From positions 1-38,202 of the forward strand of contig CANRMM010000011.1 of assembly GCA_947631745.1 (NCBI GenBank): a stretch of 38,202 bases of DNA, written 5' to 3'. Positions 24,810 through 32,934 of the stretch are shown here, piece by piece. The position numbers and the translations under genes were made by a program. Numbering within the stretch: the stretch's first letter is position 1; every line of letters starts with the position of its first letter. The notes under the pieces were generated by a model. That model ran no database searches. It saw only the letters and a list, made by a program, of their open reading frames with translations, and was not told the origin of the DNA. Source of the DNA: an uncultured Clostridia bacterium. Its GTDB lineage: Bacteria; Bacillota; Clostridia; TANB77; CAG-508.

Positions 24810-27057
24810 ATGATAGCAGAAGTCATCATACAAAGTAATGTTAAAAACTTAAATAGAATATTTGACTATCAAATACCAGTAACTTTAAGCGAAAAAGTAA
24901 AAATTGGTAGCAGGGTCTTTGTACCATTTGGCAGAATGAAAACATTAGAAGATGGCTTTGTTATAGGAATAAAGGAAACATCAGAATATGAAACAAAAGA
25001 GATTGCGAGTGTGCAAGACGAAATAATTTTATCAGAAGAAAAAATTGAATTAGCAAAATGGATGGCAACAAGATATTTTTGCAATATATCAGACTGCTTA
25101 AAATTAATGTTGCCACCAGGAACGAGTAGCAAAGAAATAACAAAAAGGGTAAAAGAAAAAAATGTAAACTTTGTTACCTTAAAAAAAGAACCAGACGAAA
25201 TTGAGTATGAAATAGAAATAGGCAAAATAAAATCAGACAAACAAATTAGAACATTGAAATTTATTATAGAAAATGGAGATGTTTTAGTATCAGACCTAGA
25301 AATGTTTGCAGATACAACAAGAGCAGTTGTAAACACACTATGTAAGAATGGATATTTAGAAATAATTGAGAAACAAGTAGAAAGAAATCCATTTGAAAGT
25401 AAGGATATTCCCCGAACAGAAAAATTAACATTAAATGAAGAACAGCAAAAAGCATATAATGAAATTGCAAATAGCATGGAAGATATGCTTTTTTCAGAGT
25501 TTTTAATTTATGGAATTACAGGGTCACGGAAAAACGGAGATATATTTACAATTAATAGAGAAAGCCTTAAGTCAAAAAAAGAGTAGTATTTTATTAGTAC
25601 CAGAAATTTCATTAACGCCACAAACAGTAAATAGATTTATTGCACGATTTGGAAAAGAGAAAATAGCAGTTTTACATAGCAAATTATCTATAGGAGAACG
25701 CTATGATCAATGGCAAAAAATACGAAATGGACAAGCTGAAATTATTATAGGAGCTAGGTCAGCTATTTTTGCACCAATAAAAAATATAGGTTTAATTATT
25801 ATCGATGAAGAACATGATAGTTCATATAAATCTGAAACAACACCACGTTATGAAGCAAAAGAAATAGCAAGATATATTGCAAGAGAAAGTAATATTCCAC
25901 TAGTATTAGGAAGTGCAACACCAGATTTAGAAACAATGTATCATGCAGAAAAACAAGACATTATGCTATTAACTTTAACCAAAAGAGCAAATAATGCAAT
26001 GATACCAGAAACAGAAGTTGTTGATTTAAGAGAAGAATTAGCACACGGAAACAAATCAATGATTAGTCAGAAATTATATACAGCAATTCAAGAAAATTTA
26101 CAAAATAAAAAGCAAACAATATTATTTTTAAACAGAAGAGGCTACTCAACATTTATTATGTGCAGACAATGTGGTTATACAGCAAAATGCAAAAATTGTA
26201 ATATCAATTTAACATACCACTCTAATAAAAATAAACTAAAATGTCACTATTGTGGATATGAAACACCTATATTAAAAAAATGTCCAGAATGTGGTAGCGA
26301 ACAAATACGATATTTTGGAACAGGAACGCAAAAACTTGAAGCAGAAATACATAAGTTGTTTCCAGAGGCAACAACAATACGATTAGATGTCGATACAGTG
26401 TCAAAGAAAAACTCTCATGAACAAATATTAGAAAAATTTAAAACAGAGAATATCGATATATTAATAGGAACACAAATGGTAGTAAAGGGACACCACTTCC
26501 CAAATGTTACTCTAGTAGGAGTAATAGCAGCAGATGGAAGTTTAAATATTGATGATTTTAGAGCAAATGAAAGAACATTTCAAATATTAACACAGGTAGC
26601 AGGCAGAGCAGGAAGAGGAGAAAATAAAGGGAAAGTTATAATACAAACATATAACCCAGATAATTTTGCAATAGAATGTAGTAAAAATCAAGAAGCGGAA
26701 TTATTTTATCAGACAGAAATGAGTTTAAGAAAACAGTTGAAATACCCACCATTTTGCGATATAATACTAATCGGCATTACATCAAGTAGTGAACAAGAAG
26801 TAATAGAAATAGCTAGAAAATTACATCAATACATAAAGAAAAAATTGATAGAAGAAAAATTAGGAATTATATTATATTCTCCAGTACCAGCACCAATTGA
26901 TAAAATAAAAAATAAATTTAGATGGAGAATTATAATTAAATGTAAATTTGATAACACTATAATTAATACTATGCATCATATGTTAGAAGAATATGATAAA
27001 ATAAAAACAAATAATACAAGGGTAACAATAGATTTGAATCCAAATAATATGATGTAA
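24810..27057 (+). CDS. priA: Primosomal helicase PriA (needs +1 shift at CGGA)
   Basis: PriA restarts stalled replication forks as a 3'-5' helicase. Frame 0 from 24810 gives the N-terminal DNA-binding part and reaches LIYGITGS at residue 239, then CGG. It continues only to 25586. Skipping the base at 25527 and reading GGA gives GITGSGKTEIYLQLIEKA, the Walker A motif. The rest follows: DEEHDSSYKS (Walker B, about 332), LGSATPDLETM, the zinc-binding Cys cluster (CRQCGYTAKCKNC through CPECGSE, about 450-495), and VAGRAGRG. The total of 748 residues is normal for PriA. The frame break falls exactly on the catalytic glycine codon. Confidence 0.94.
25527..25530 (+). other. CGGA +1 frameshift site in priA
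   Basis: Frame 0 reads GGG TCA CGG AAA AAC GGA. The working frame is TCA, one base skipped, then GGA AAA ACG GAG, encoding Gly-Lys-Thr-Glu of Walker A. Confidence 0.82.
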
Positions 27058-27078
27058 AAAAGAAAAGGGGAGAAAAAA

Positions 27079-27558
27079 GTGGCAGTTAGAACAATTCGAG
27101 AAGAAGGAGACGAAATTTTAAGAAAAAAATCTAGAGAAGTAGAAGTAATAGATGAAAAAATTAAAGAATTAATAGAAGATATGATAGAAACTATGCATAA
27201 AGCAAATGGAGTTGGACTTTCAGCAGTACAAGTTGGTATTTTAAAAAGAATTGTTGTTATCGATTTATATGATGAAAAAGGACCAATAAGGCTAATTAAT
27301 CCAGTAATTACAAAAACAAAAGGAGAGCAAGAAGTAGAAGAAGGATGTTTAAGCTTTCCAAACCAATATGGGAAAATCATTAGACCAGCAGAAGTAACAG
27401 TAGAAGCCCTTAACGAAAATGGAGAAAAAATAAAAATCAAAGCAAAGGGATTATTAGCACAAGCAATAAGTCATGAACTAGATCACCTAGAAGGAATTTT
27501 ATTTGTCGATAATATCATTCCAGGAACTTTGCAATATGTAGAACCAGAAGAAAAATAA
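27079..27558 (+). CDS. def: Peptide deformylase
   Basis: Removes the N-formyl group from new proteins with a metal-bound water. The 159 residues carry the three family motifs: GVGLSAVQVG (about 43), EEGCLSFP (about 92, metal-binding Cys) and SHELDHLEG (about 133, His-Glu-His metal site). The start is GTG at 27079, preceded by AAAGGGGAG. It lies in the usual priA-def-fmt order, 21 bases after priA. Confidence 0.96.
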   Translation: MAVRTIREEGDEILRKKSREVEVIDEKIKELIEDMIETMHKANGVGLSAVQVGILKRIVVIDLYDEKGPIRLINPVITKTKGEQEVEEGCLSFPNQYGKIIRPAEVTVEALNENGEKIKIKAKGLLAQAISHELDHLEGILFVDNIIPGTLQYVEPEEK

Positions 27559-27581
27559 AAATATGTCACTTTGTCACTTTG

Positions 27582-27627
27582 GGGACGTTCTTTTTAGTGA
27601 CAAATTTGTCACTAAAAAGAACGTCCC
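27582..27627. repeat. 46-bp perfect palindrome between def and fmt
   Basis: Each 23-base arm is the exact complement of the other: the left arm starts GGGACGTTCTTTTTAG and ends ACAAA at 27604, and the right arm runs 27605-27627. Direct and inverted GTCAC/GTGAC motifs flank it on both sides (27565-27577 and 27631-27649), extending the pairing imperfectly. There is no T run, so it is a poor terminator. It resembles the mobile REP- or MITE-like palindromes with a GGGACG end that I recall from other Clostridia. Confidence 0.8.
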
Positions 27628-27662
27628 AGAAGTGACACCAGAAGTGACAAAAAGGAGCAGAT

Positions 27663-28646
27663 ATGAGAATTGTATTTATGGGAACACCAGATTTTGCAAG
27701 AGAATCATTAGAGCGAGTATATAATGCTGGACATGAAATCATTGGTGTAGTAACAAATATAGACAAACCTAAAGGAAGAGGCATGAAATTAGCATATTCT
27801 CCTGTAAAAGAATTTGCGCTGGAGAAAAACTTAAAAATATTTCAGCCAGAAAAAATAAGAAATAACATTGAATTTATTCAAGAAATTAAAAATTTAAAAC
27901 CAGATGTAATTTGTGTTGTAGCATATGGAAAAATATTACCACAGGAACTTTTAGATATTCCAAAATTAGGATGCGTAAACGTACATGGCTCTCTGCTTCC
28001 AAAATATAGAGGAGCAGCACCAATACAATGGGCAGTATTAAACGGAGATAAAACAACAGGAGTTACAACAATGTATATGGATGCAGGAATGGACACAGGC
28101 GATATGATTTTAAAAAAAGAGGTAGAAATAGGAGAAAATGAAACTACCGGAGAACTATGGATAAAACTTTCAAAAATAGGAGGAGAATTATTAGTGGAAA
28201 CCTTAAAAATGATGGAAGAAGGAAATGCACCAAGGGAAAAACAATCAGGAGATTTTACATTAGCACCAATGCTAAAAAAGGAAATGGCAAAAATAGATTG
28301 GAAAAACCAAACAGCAGAAGAAATTAAAAATTTAGTAAGAGGCTTAAATCCAATTATGGGAGCTTATAGCTACTTGGACGATACAAAAATAAAATTTTGG
28401 AATGTAAGAAAAATAGATGAGCAAGAAGCAAGACTAAACATTATAGAATTAAAAGAACACGAATATAGAATAGAAGACATCATTCCAGGAACTGTATTAT
28501 TCTCAGATGAAAGAAAAGGACTATATATTAAAGCTAAAGAAGGAATGATAGAAGTATTAGAGATTCAAGCTGAAAATGCAAAAAGAATGAATATATCAGA
28601 TTTTCTAAGAGGAAATAAAATAGAAGTAGGAAGTATATTAGAATAA
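27663..28646 (+). CDS. fmt: Methionyl-tRNA formyltransferase
   Basis: Formylates initiator Met-tRNA using 10-formyl-THF. The 327 residues contain MRIVFMGTPDFA, VVTNIDKPKGRG, and the catalytic segment with CVNVHGSLLPKYRGAAPI (Asn, His) and MDTGDM (Asp), followed by the C-terminal tRNA-binding domain. AAAGGAG precedes the ATG. Its formyl donor is made by Fhs, encoded further on in this window. Confidence 0.96.
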   Translation: MRIVFMGTPDFARESLERVYNAGHEIIGVVTNIDKPKGRGMKLAYSPVKEFALEKNLKIFQPEKIRNNIEFIQEIKNLKPDVICVVAYGKILPQELLDIPKLGCVNVHGSLLPKYRGAAPIQWAVLNGDKTTGVTTMYMDAGMDTGDMILKKEVEIGENETTGELWIKLSKIGGELLVETLKMMEEGNAPREKQSGDFTLAPMLKKEMAKIDWKNQTAEEIKNLVRGLNPIMGAYSYLDDTKIKFWNVRKIDEQEARLNIIELKEHEYRIEDIIPGTVLFSDERKGLYIKAKEGMIEVLEIQAENAKRMNISDFLRGNKIEVGSILE

Positions 28647-28691
28647 ATAAAAAACGAAAAAACATAAAAACCAGGAAAATCATAAAAAAAC

Positions 28692-28720
28692 TTGAATTAA
28701 TAACCATAATGTGGTAAAAT
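28692..28720 (+). promoter_or_regulatory. Promoter of the Hfq-like gene
   Basis: TTGAAT (28692-28697), a 17-base spacer and TAAAAT (28715-28720) with an extended TG at 28712-28713. Transcription would begin about 50 bases before the gene, in a gap with no other coding potential. Confidence 0.7.
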
Positions 28721-28778
28721 AATAAATGGTGAGGTCATAGACCGAACTAAATAATAAAGAAAGAAGTGTAGAAGCAAT

Positions 28779-28985
28779 ATGTACGAAAACTTCAGGAAGA
28801 TCGTCGAAAGATGTCGGGAAAACCGGGAAACCATCTGCATCTATATGTCGAATGGTTTCCAAATGAGAGGACGGGTAATGAGGTGCGATGACTCAACCCT
28901 CATTATCAAGGATCATGAAAAGGTGAGGGTCGTCTTTCTGAACCAGATCTCCACGGTCGACGTGCCGGAGACAGTTCTCAAGTAA
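28779..28985 (+). CDS. Hfq-like Sm-fold RNA-binding protein
   Basis: A 68-residue protein with Hfq features. The Sm1 block is SNGFQMRGRVMRCDDSTLII (compare NGFQLRG.V..FD.FTVLL), and the Sm2 block is VVFLNQISTVDVPE, where the usual YKHAIS is replaced by FLNQIS. Hfq rings bind small RNAs and mRNAs. The gene is about 47% G+C against roughly 30% around it. It uses CGG three times as a triplet (residues 13, 16 and 32, all followed by G) as well as CTC, GTC and AAG codons rare in its neighbours. This suggests horizontal gain. It has its own promoter and a structured 3' region; the ribosome binding site is weak (AAAGAAG). Confidence 0.78.
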   Translation: MYENFRKIVERCRENRETICIYMSNGFQMRGRVMRCDDSTLIIKDHEKVRVVFLNQISTVDVPETVLK

Positions 28986-29097
28986 GCAACAAACACTTCG
29001 CTCTACGACGTAAAGTAAAAGCTGTAGAGTAACTGAAGGGAGCCTACTGAAATAAAGCCGAAAGGTCTAAAATCAGTATAGGGCTCCCTTATTTTTT
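28986..29097 (+). ncRNA. Structured 3' region after the Hfq-like gene
   Basis: Two stem-loops follow the stop: CTCTAC (29001-29006) pairing GTAGAG (29024-29029), and then the long terminator stem. The loop between the terminator arms holds GCCGAAAGGTC, a small possible hairpin. Like the gene, this stretch is less AT-rich than its surroundings. It may be a structured 3' UTR or a small RNA released from the transcript. No known RNA family is recognised. Confidence 0.4.
29036..29097 (+). terminator. Terminator of the Hfq-like transcript
   Basis: AAGGGAGCC (29036-29044) plus TACTGA pair with TCAGTA plus GGCTCCCTT (29082-29090), with a three-base bulge. ATTTTTT follows. Confidence 0.82.
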
Positions 29098-29117
29098 GCG
29101 GAAATTTAAAAAAATAG

Positions 29118-29146
29118 TTGTAAAATATCAGATAAATTGATATACT
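29118..29146 (+). promoter_or_regulatory. Promoter of the asp23 operon
   Basis: TTGTAA (29118-29123), 17 bases, then TATACT (29141-29146) with an extended TG at 29138-29139. The asp23 ribosome binding site lies 38 bases downstream. Confidence 0.65.
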
Positions 29147-29198
29147 AATAACAATCGAAAAGAATAACCGATGAAATATTTTTAGGAGGTATATGAAT

Positions 29199-29657
29199 AT
29201 GGGAGAAAAGAAAGAAGTAAAAGAAACAAATGAAGAAAAGAAAGTACAAGAAGTAAATGAAGAAACAAGTGTAGAAGTAACACTAGAAAATACAAATATT
29301 AAAATAGCAGATGATGTTATCGCTGTTATAGCAGGTGCTGCAGCTTCAGAAGTACCAGGAGTAGCATCAATGGCAGGAGGATTTGCAGGAGGTATTTCAG
29401 AAGTATTTAGTGGAAAAAAGAATTTAGCTAAAGGTATTAAAGTAGAAGCAGGAGAGAAAGAAACAAAAATAGATGTAAATATAGTTGTAGAATATGGAGT
29501 AAGAATTCCTGATGTAGCTTTTGAAATCCAAAGCAAAGTAAAAAAAGCAGTAGAAAGTATGACAGGATTAAAAGTTGTTGAAGTAAATGTTCATATTCAA
29601 GGTGTTAATACAGATGTTATAAATGAAGATACAACAAATTCAGCAAATAAAGACTAA
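29199..29657 (+). CDS. asp23: Asp23/Gls24-family envelope stress protein
   Basis: Asp23-family proteins bind near the membrane and relate to envelope homeostasis. After a charged Lys/Glu tail (residues 1-30) comes the core: IADDVIAVIAGAAASEVPGV, then VNIVVEYGVRIPDVAFEIQ and VKKAVESMTGLKVVEVNVHI. I prefer ATG 29199 (152 residues) over 29193 because AGGAGG at 29184-29189 is too close to the latter. It is followed by a strong terminator and then the amaP-like membrane partner, as in many Firmicutes. Confidence 0.92.
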   Translation: MGEKKEVKETNEEKKVQEVNEETSVEVTLENTNIKIADDVIAVIAGAAASEVPGVASMAGGFAGGISEVFSGKKNLAKGIKVEAGEKETKIDVNIVVEYGVRIPDVAFEIQSKVKKAVESMTGLKVVEVNVHIQGVNTDVINEDTTNSANKD

Positions 29658-29660
29658 AAC

Positions 29661-29685
29661 AAAAAGGGCACCATGTGCCCTTTTT
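29661..29685 (+). terminator. Terminator after asp23
   Basis: AAAAAGGGCAC and GTGCCCTTTTT form a perfect stem around a CAT loop, ending in five T residues (29681-29685). It probably lowers expression of the downstream genes relative to asp23. Confidence 0.92.
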
Positions 29686-29713
29686 AGACATTACAAGAAA
29701 GAAGGAAAAAGGA

Positions 29714-30271
29714 ATGAAATTTATTGAAAGAACTACATTAGTATTATTTTCAACATTAATGCTTGTTATTTCTGTTATATTTTGCTTATTAGCATTTGGA
29801 TGGCTAGATATAGATTTAGCTGGAAAAGTAGTACTAGGAATTTTAAATAATGATGTATCATCAAATATTTTATTAGGATTAAGCATAATATTTATTCTAC
29901 TAGCAATAAGATGTATCTTTTTTGACTCAACTTCAAAAAAGGAAGAAGAATTGCAAAATGGAGTTTTATTACAAAATGGAGATGGAAAACTTTTCATTAC
30001 AAAGCAAACAATTGAAAATTTAGTAACTAATATAGTAAAAGGATTTGATAGTGCAGAAGAAATTCAAACCAATATTGAAATTGATAAAGAAAATCGTGTA
30101 AATGTACTTATCAATATTACTGTAGGTCAAAATGCTGTTATCAAAGAATTATCAACCAATTTACAAACCAAAATAAAAGAAATAGTAAAGAAATCAACAG
30201 ATTTAGAAGTAAAAGAAGTAAATATAAAAATAAAAAATGTGGAACCTATAAAACCAGTTGTGCAAGAATAG
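29714..30271 (+). CDS. amaP: AmaP-like alkaline shock membrane protein
   Basis: A 185-residue protein with two N-terminal membrane helices (about residues 8-30 and 50-73) and an Asp23-like soluble C-terminal domain (GKLFITKQTIENLVTNIVKG, then VNVLINITVGQNAVIKEL). AmaP anchors Asp23 to the membrane in Staphylococcus. I chose ATG 29714 because AAAAAGG precedes it; the longer frame begins inside the terminator. Next to asp23 and a DUF2273 gene, the standard trio. Confidence 0.88.
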   Translation: MKFIERTTLVLFSTLMLVISVIFCLLAFGWLDIDLAGKVVLGILNNDVSSNILLGLSIIFILLAIRCIFFDSTSKKEEELQNGVLLQNGDGKLFITKQTIENLVTNIVKGFDSAEEIQTNIEIDKENRVNVLINITVGQNAVIKELSTNLQTKIKEIVKKSTDLEVKEVNIKIKNVEPIKPVVQE

Positions 30272-30287
30272 AAAGGAAGCATATTTT

Positions 30288-30491
30288 ATGGAAGATTTTA
30301 AAAAATTTATGTCTGAATATGGTGGCATGATTATTGGTATCATAGTTGCAATTGTATTATTATGCACACAATTATACAGACTAGTTATTGGAATTATATT
30401 ACTTGCAATTTGTGGATATGCTGGAAATTATATCCAACACAATAAGTCAGATGTGAAAGAAAAATTAAAAAAATTTATAGACAAGTTATAA
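30288..30491 (+). CDS. DUF2273-family small membrane protein
   Basis: A 67-residue protein with a hydrophobic stretch of about two helices (GGMIIGIIVAIVLLCTQLYR and VIGIILLAICGYAGNYI) and a basic tail (KEKLKKFIDKL). It matches the DUF2273 proteins that accompany Asp23 and AmaP and help hold Asp23 at the membrane. AAAGGAAG precedes ATG 30288; the longer frame upstream overlaps amaP and lacks a site. Confidence 0.85.
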   Translation: MEDFKKFMSEYGGMIIGIIVAIVLLCTQLYRLVIGIILLAICGYAGNYIQHNKSDVKEKLKKFIDKL

Positions 30492-30526
30492 TAAATGAAT
30501 AAAAAGGGAAAGGGAAAATAAGCACT

Positions 30527-30967
30527 ATGAACAGATCAGAAACTAGGAAAACGGCTTTTGAATTAATCTATAGCCTAGAAATACAAAAAGTAAGCAAAGA
30601 AGAATATGAAGAACAAATTGAACTATTTTTACAAACAAATCAAATAGAAGAAAAAAAAGTAAAAGACTACATTGAAGATACAATATATGGAATCGAAAAA
30701 AATAAAGAAAAAATTCTTGATATCATCAATCAAGAATTATCAGAAAAATGGGAATTAAATAGATTATCAAAAGTAAGCTTAGCAATTTTGAAAATTGCAA
30801 CTTATGAACTTATGTATAAAGAAGTACCTATTCCATATAAAGTAGTGGTAAATGAAGCCGTAGAACTAGCAAAAACATTTGGAGATGACAATGCCCCTTC
30901 TTTTGTTAATGGAATTTTGGCAAGTATTATAAAAAATAATAATATCGAAGGAGCCACAAAAGAATAA
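30527..30967 (+). CDS. nusB: Transcription antitermination factor NusB
   Basis: NusB binds boxA RNA with NusE (S10) for rRNA antitermination. The 146 residues show the all-helical family pattern: NRSETRKTAFELIYSLE, then LNRLSKVSLAILKIATYELM and VPYKVV-like PIPYKVVVNEAVELAKTFG, and FVNGILASI. The Asn after the start codon agrees with a short N-terminus. It is immediately followed by xseA (stop and start adjacent). Confidence 0.95.
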   Translation: MNRSETRKTAFELIYSLEIQKVSKEEYEEQIELFLQTNQIEEKKVKDYIEDTIYGIEKNKEKILDIINQELSEKWELNRLSKVSLAILKIATYELMYKEVPIPYKVVVNEAVELAKTFGDDNAPSFVNGILASIIKNNNIEGATKE

Positions 30968-32158
30968 ATGAAATACGAGGCAATTAGTGTAAGTGATTTA
31001 AATCAATACATAAAAAATAAAATAGCAGATGACGAAATGCTAAATAATGTTTTAGTAAAAGGAGAAATATCAAATTTTAAACATCATTATACAGGCCATC
31101 TATACTTTACATTAAAAGATGAAAATTCTTTAATTAAGTGTATTATGTTTAAAACATATACACCACATTTGAATTTTACTCCTAAAGATGGAATGAAGGT
31201 AATGGTGTTTGGTACTGTGTCTGTTTTTGAAAGAGATGGAGTATATCAAATTTATTGTAAGGCTATGCAAGAAGATGGGATGGGAAGCCTATATACAGCA
31301 TACGAAGAGTTAAAAAATAAATTAGAAAAAGAAGGACTATTTGAGCAATCACACAAAAAAGAAATACCTAAAATGCCAAAATGTATAGGAGTTTTAACAT
31401 CAAATACAGGTTCTGTAATCCGTGACATTATTAATGTATCAACAAGAAGGAATCCAAATGTATATATAAAATTATTACCAGTACCAGTACAAGGAGAAGG
31501 AGCAGCAGAAAAAATTGCATCTGCAATACAATTAATGAATGAAAAAAAGTTAGCAGATGTTATTATTTTGGCAAGAGGTGGAGGTTCGTTAGAAGATTTA
31601 TGGCCATTTAATGAAGAAATAGTAGCAAGAGCAATTTATGCCTCTGATTTACCAATCATTTCAGCTGTAGGACATGAAACAGATTTTACAATATCAGATT
31701 TTGTAGCAGATTTAAGAGCACCAACGCCATCTGCAGCAGCTGAACTAGCAGTACCTAATATAAGAGATATTTTATTACAACTAGAATCTTATCAAAATAG
31801 ATATAGATTAGCACTTAGAAAAAAAGTAGAATTCATGAGATTAAGATATGAAAAATGCATGAATAGCAGAGTATTTAAAGAACCTTTACAAAAAATAAAT
31901 GAAAGATACATTATGCTAGACATGAAGATAAAAACAATGCAAAATAATATTACTAATATATATAAAGAGAAAAAAATGAACTGTATGAAACTTATTTCAA
32001 CTTTAGATGCAATGAGCCCTTTAAAAACATTAACTAGAGGATATGTTATTGCACAAAAAGAAAATAATGAAGTAATAAAATCTATAAAAGATATAAAAAA
32101 AGAAGATGAAATAAAAATACGTTTTTGTGACGGAGAAGCAAAAGCAAAAATTATATAA
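30968..32158 (+). CDS. xseA: Exodeoxyribonuclease VII large subunit
   Basis: Catalytic subunit of the single-strand exonuclease ExoVII. The 396 residues hold the N-terminal OB fold (NVLVKGEISNFKHHYTGHLY), the catalytic domain with PKCIGVLTSNTGSVIRDI, LARGGGSLEDLWPFNEE and SAVGHETDFTISDFVADLRA (then PTPSAAAEL), and a coiled C-terminal part. The ATG directly follows the nusB stop codon. The small subunit is two genes on. Confidence 0.96.
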   Translation: MKYEAISVSDLNQYIKNKIADDEMLNNVLVKGEISNFKHHYTGHLYFTLKDENSLIKCIMFKTYTPHLNFTPKDGMKVMVFGTVSVFERDGVYQIYCKAMQEDGMGSLYTAYEELKNKLEKEGLFEQSHKKEIPKMPKCIGVLTSNTGSVIRDIINVSTRRNPNVYIKLLPVPVQGEGAAEKIASAIQLMNEKKLADVIILARGGGSLEDLWPFNEEIVARAIYASDLPIISAVGHETDFTISDFVADLRAPTPSAAAELAVPNIRDILLQLESYQNRYRLALRKKVEFMRLRYEKCMNSRVFKEPLQKINERYIMLDMKIKTMQNNITNIYKEKKMNCMKLISTLDAMSPLKTLTRGYVIAQKENNEVIKSIKDIKKEDEIKIRFCDGEAKAKII

Positions 32159-32171
32159 AGGAGGGGAAAAA

Positions 32172-32645
32172 ATGAATAAGAAAACATTAATAATTATTGC
32201 TATTATTCTAGTTATATTTGCAATTATATGGGTAGTCTATGATATGTTTAAACCAGAAGCAGCAGATGCCAATGCAGTTTCAACGAATTTGACAGATGAA
32301 AATACAGGAATAGATAATTACATTAATGATTTATTTTTAAATGTAGCAGACAATGAAATAAAAGAAAATATTATACAAAATGGAATAACAGAAAATGAAG
32401 ATGAAGAAACAAGCAATGAAGAAAAAGAAAAGACAGAAACACCAACAGGAAGTGTAACAAGCAGAGAAGAAAAAGCAATTGAACTAACCAAAAAAGAATG
32501 GGGTAGCGAAGATGGTGTGTATTTTGTAAATGAAAGTATTAATGCACAAGGAAAATATATTGTGTCAGTACGTGATAAATCAACAACTGGAGCATTAGCA
32601 TATTACATAGTAGATGTAGACACACAATTAGTAACAAAAAGATAA
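32172..32645 (+). CDS. Membrane-anchored hypothetical protein
   Basis: A 157-residue protein with an N-terminal membrane helix (about residues 5-24), an acidic, low-complexity linker (EDEETSNEEKEKTETPTG), and a compact C-terminal domain (EEKAIELTKKEWGSEDGVYF, then YIVSVRDKSTTGALAYYIVD). The last resembles a PepSY-type fold loosely. AAAGGAGGGG precedes ATG 32172. It is inserted between xseA and xseB, which are normally adjacent. Function unknown. Confidence 0.7.
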   Translation: MNKKTLIIIAIILVIFAIIWVVYDMFKPEAADANAVSTNLTDENTGIDNYINDLFLNVADNEIKENIIQNGITENEDEETSNEEKEKTETPTGSVTSREEKAIELTKKEWGSEDGVYFVNESINAQGKYIVSVRDKSTTGALAYYIVDVDTQLVTKR

Positions 32646-32665
32646 AAGAGGAGGATAAGCTAGAA

Positions 32666-32929
32666 ATGGCTAGCACAAAAAATAAAATGGAACAAGAAAG
32701 TAAAACAGCAACTTTTGAAGAAAATATGAAAAAGTTAGAAGAAATTGCAACAGAATTGGAAAATGGAAACTTAGATTTAGATACTTCTGTTAAAAAATTT
32801 GAAGAGGGTATGAAAATTTCAAAAGAATGTAATGAGATATTAGAAAAAGCAGAAAAGAAAATTACAATGCTAATAAAAAACGATGACAATGAATTAACAG
32901 AAGAAAATTTTATACAAGAAGAGGAATAA
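32666..32929 (+). CDS. xseB: Exodeoxyribonuclease VII small subunit
   Basis: An 87-residue small subunit of ExoVII: FEENMKKLEEIATELENGNL, then LDTSVKKFEEGMKISKECNE, the family's helical hairpin. Length is normal. AGAGGAGGA precedes the ATG. One gene separates it from xseA. Confidence 0.94.
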   Translation: MASTKNKMEQESKTATFEENMKKLEEIATELENGNLDLDTSVKKFEEGMKISKECNEILEKAEKKITMLIKNDDNELTEENFIQEEE

Positions 32930-32934
32930 AGAAA

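Noticed and set aside
5041..25530. The four CGGA breaks as sequencing or assembly errors
   Set aside because: Not excluded without reads, but four errors all adding C before GGA, outside any homopolymer, are unlikely. I keep the programmed reading as the better explanation.
25510..27057. The second half of priA as a separate gene, or priA as a pseudogene
   Set aside because: Both halves are fully conserved apart from one base, and the break has the same CGGA signature as three other genes.
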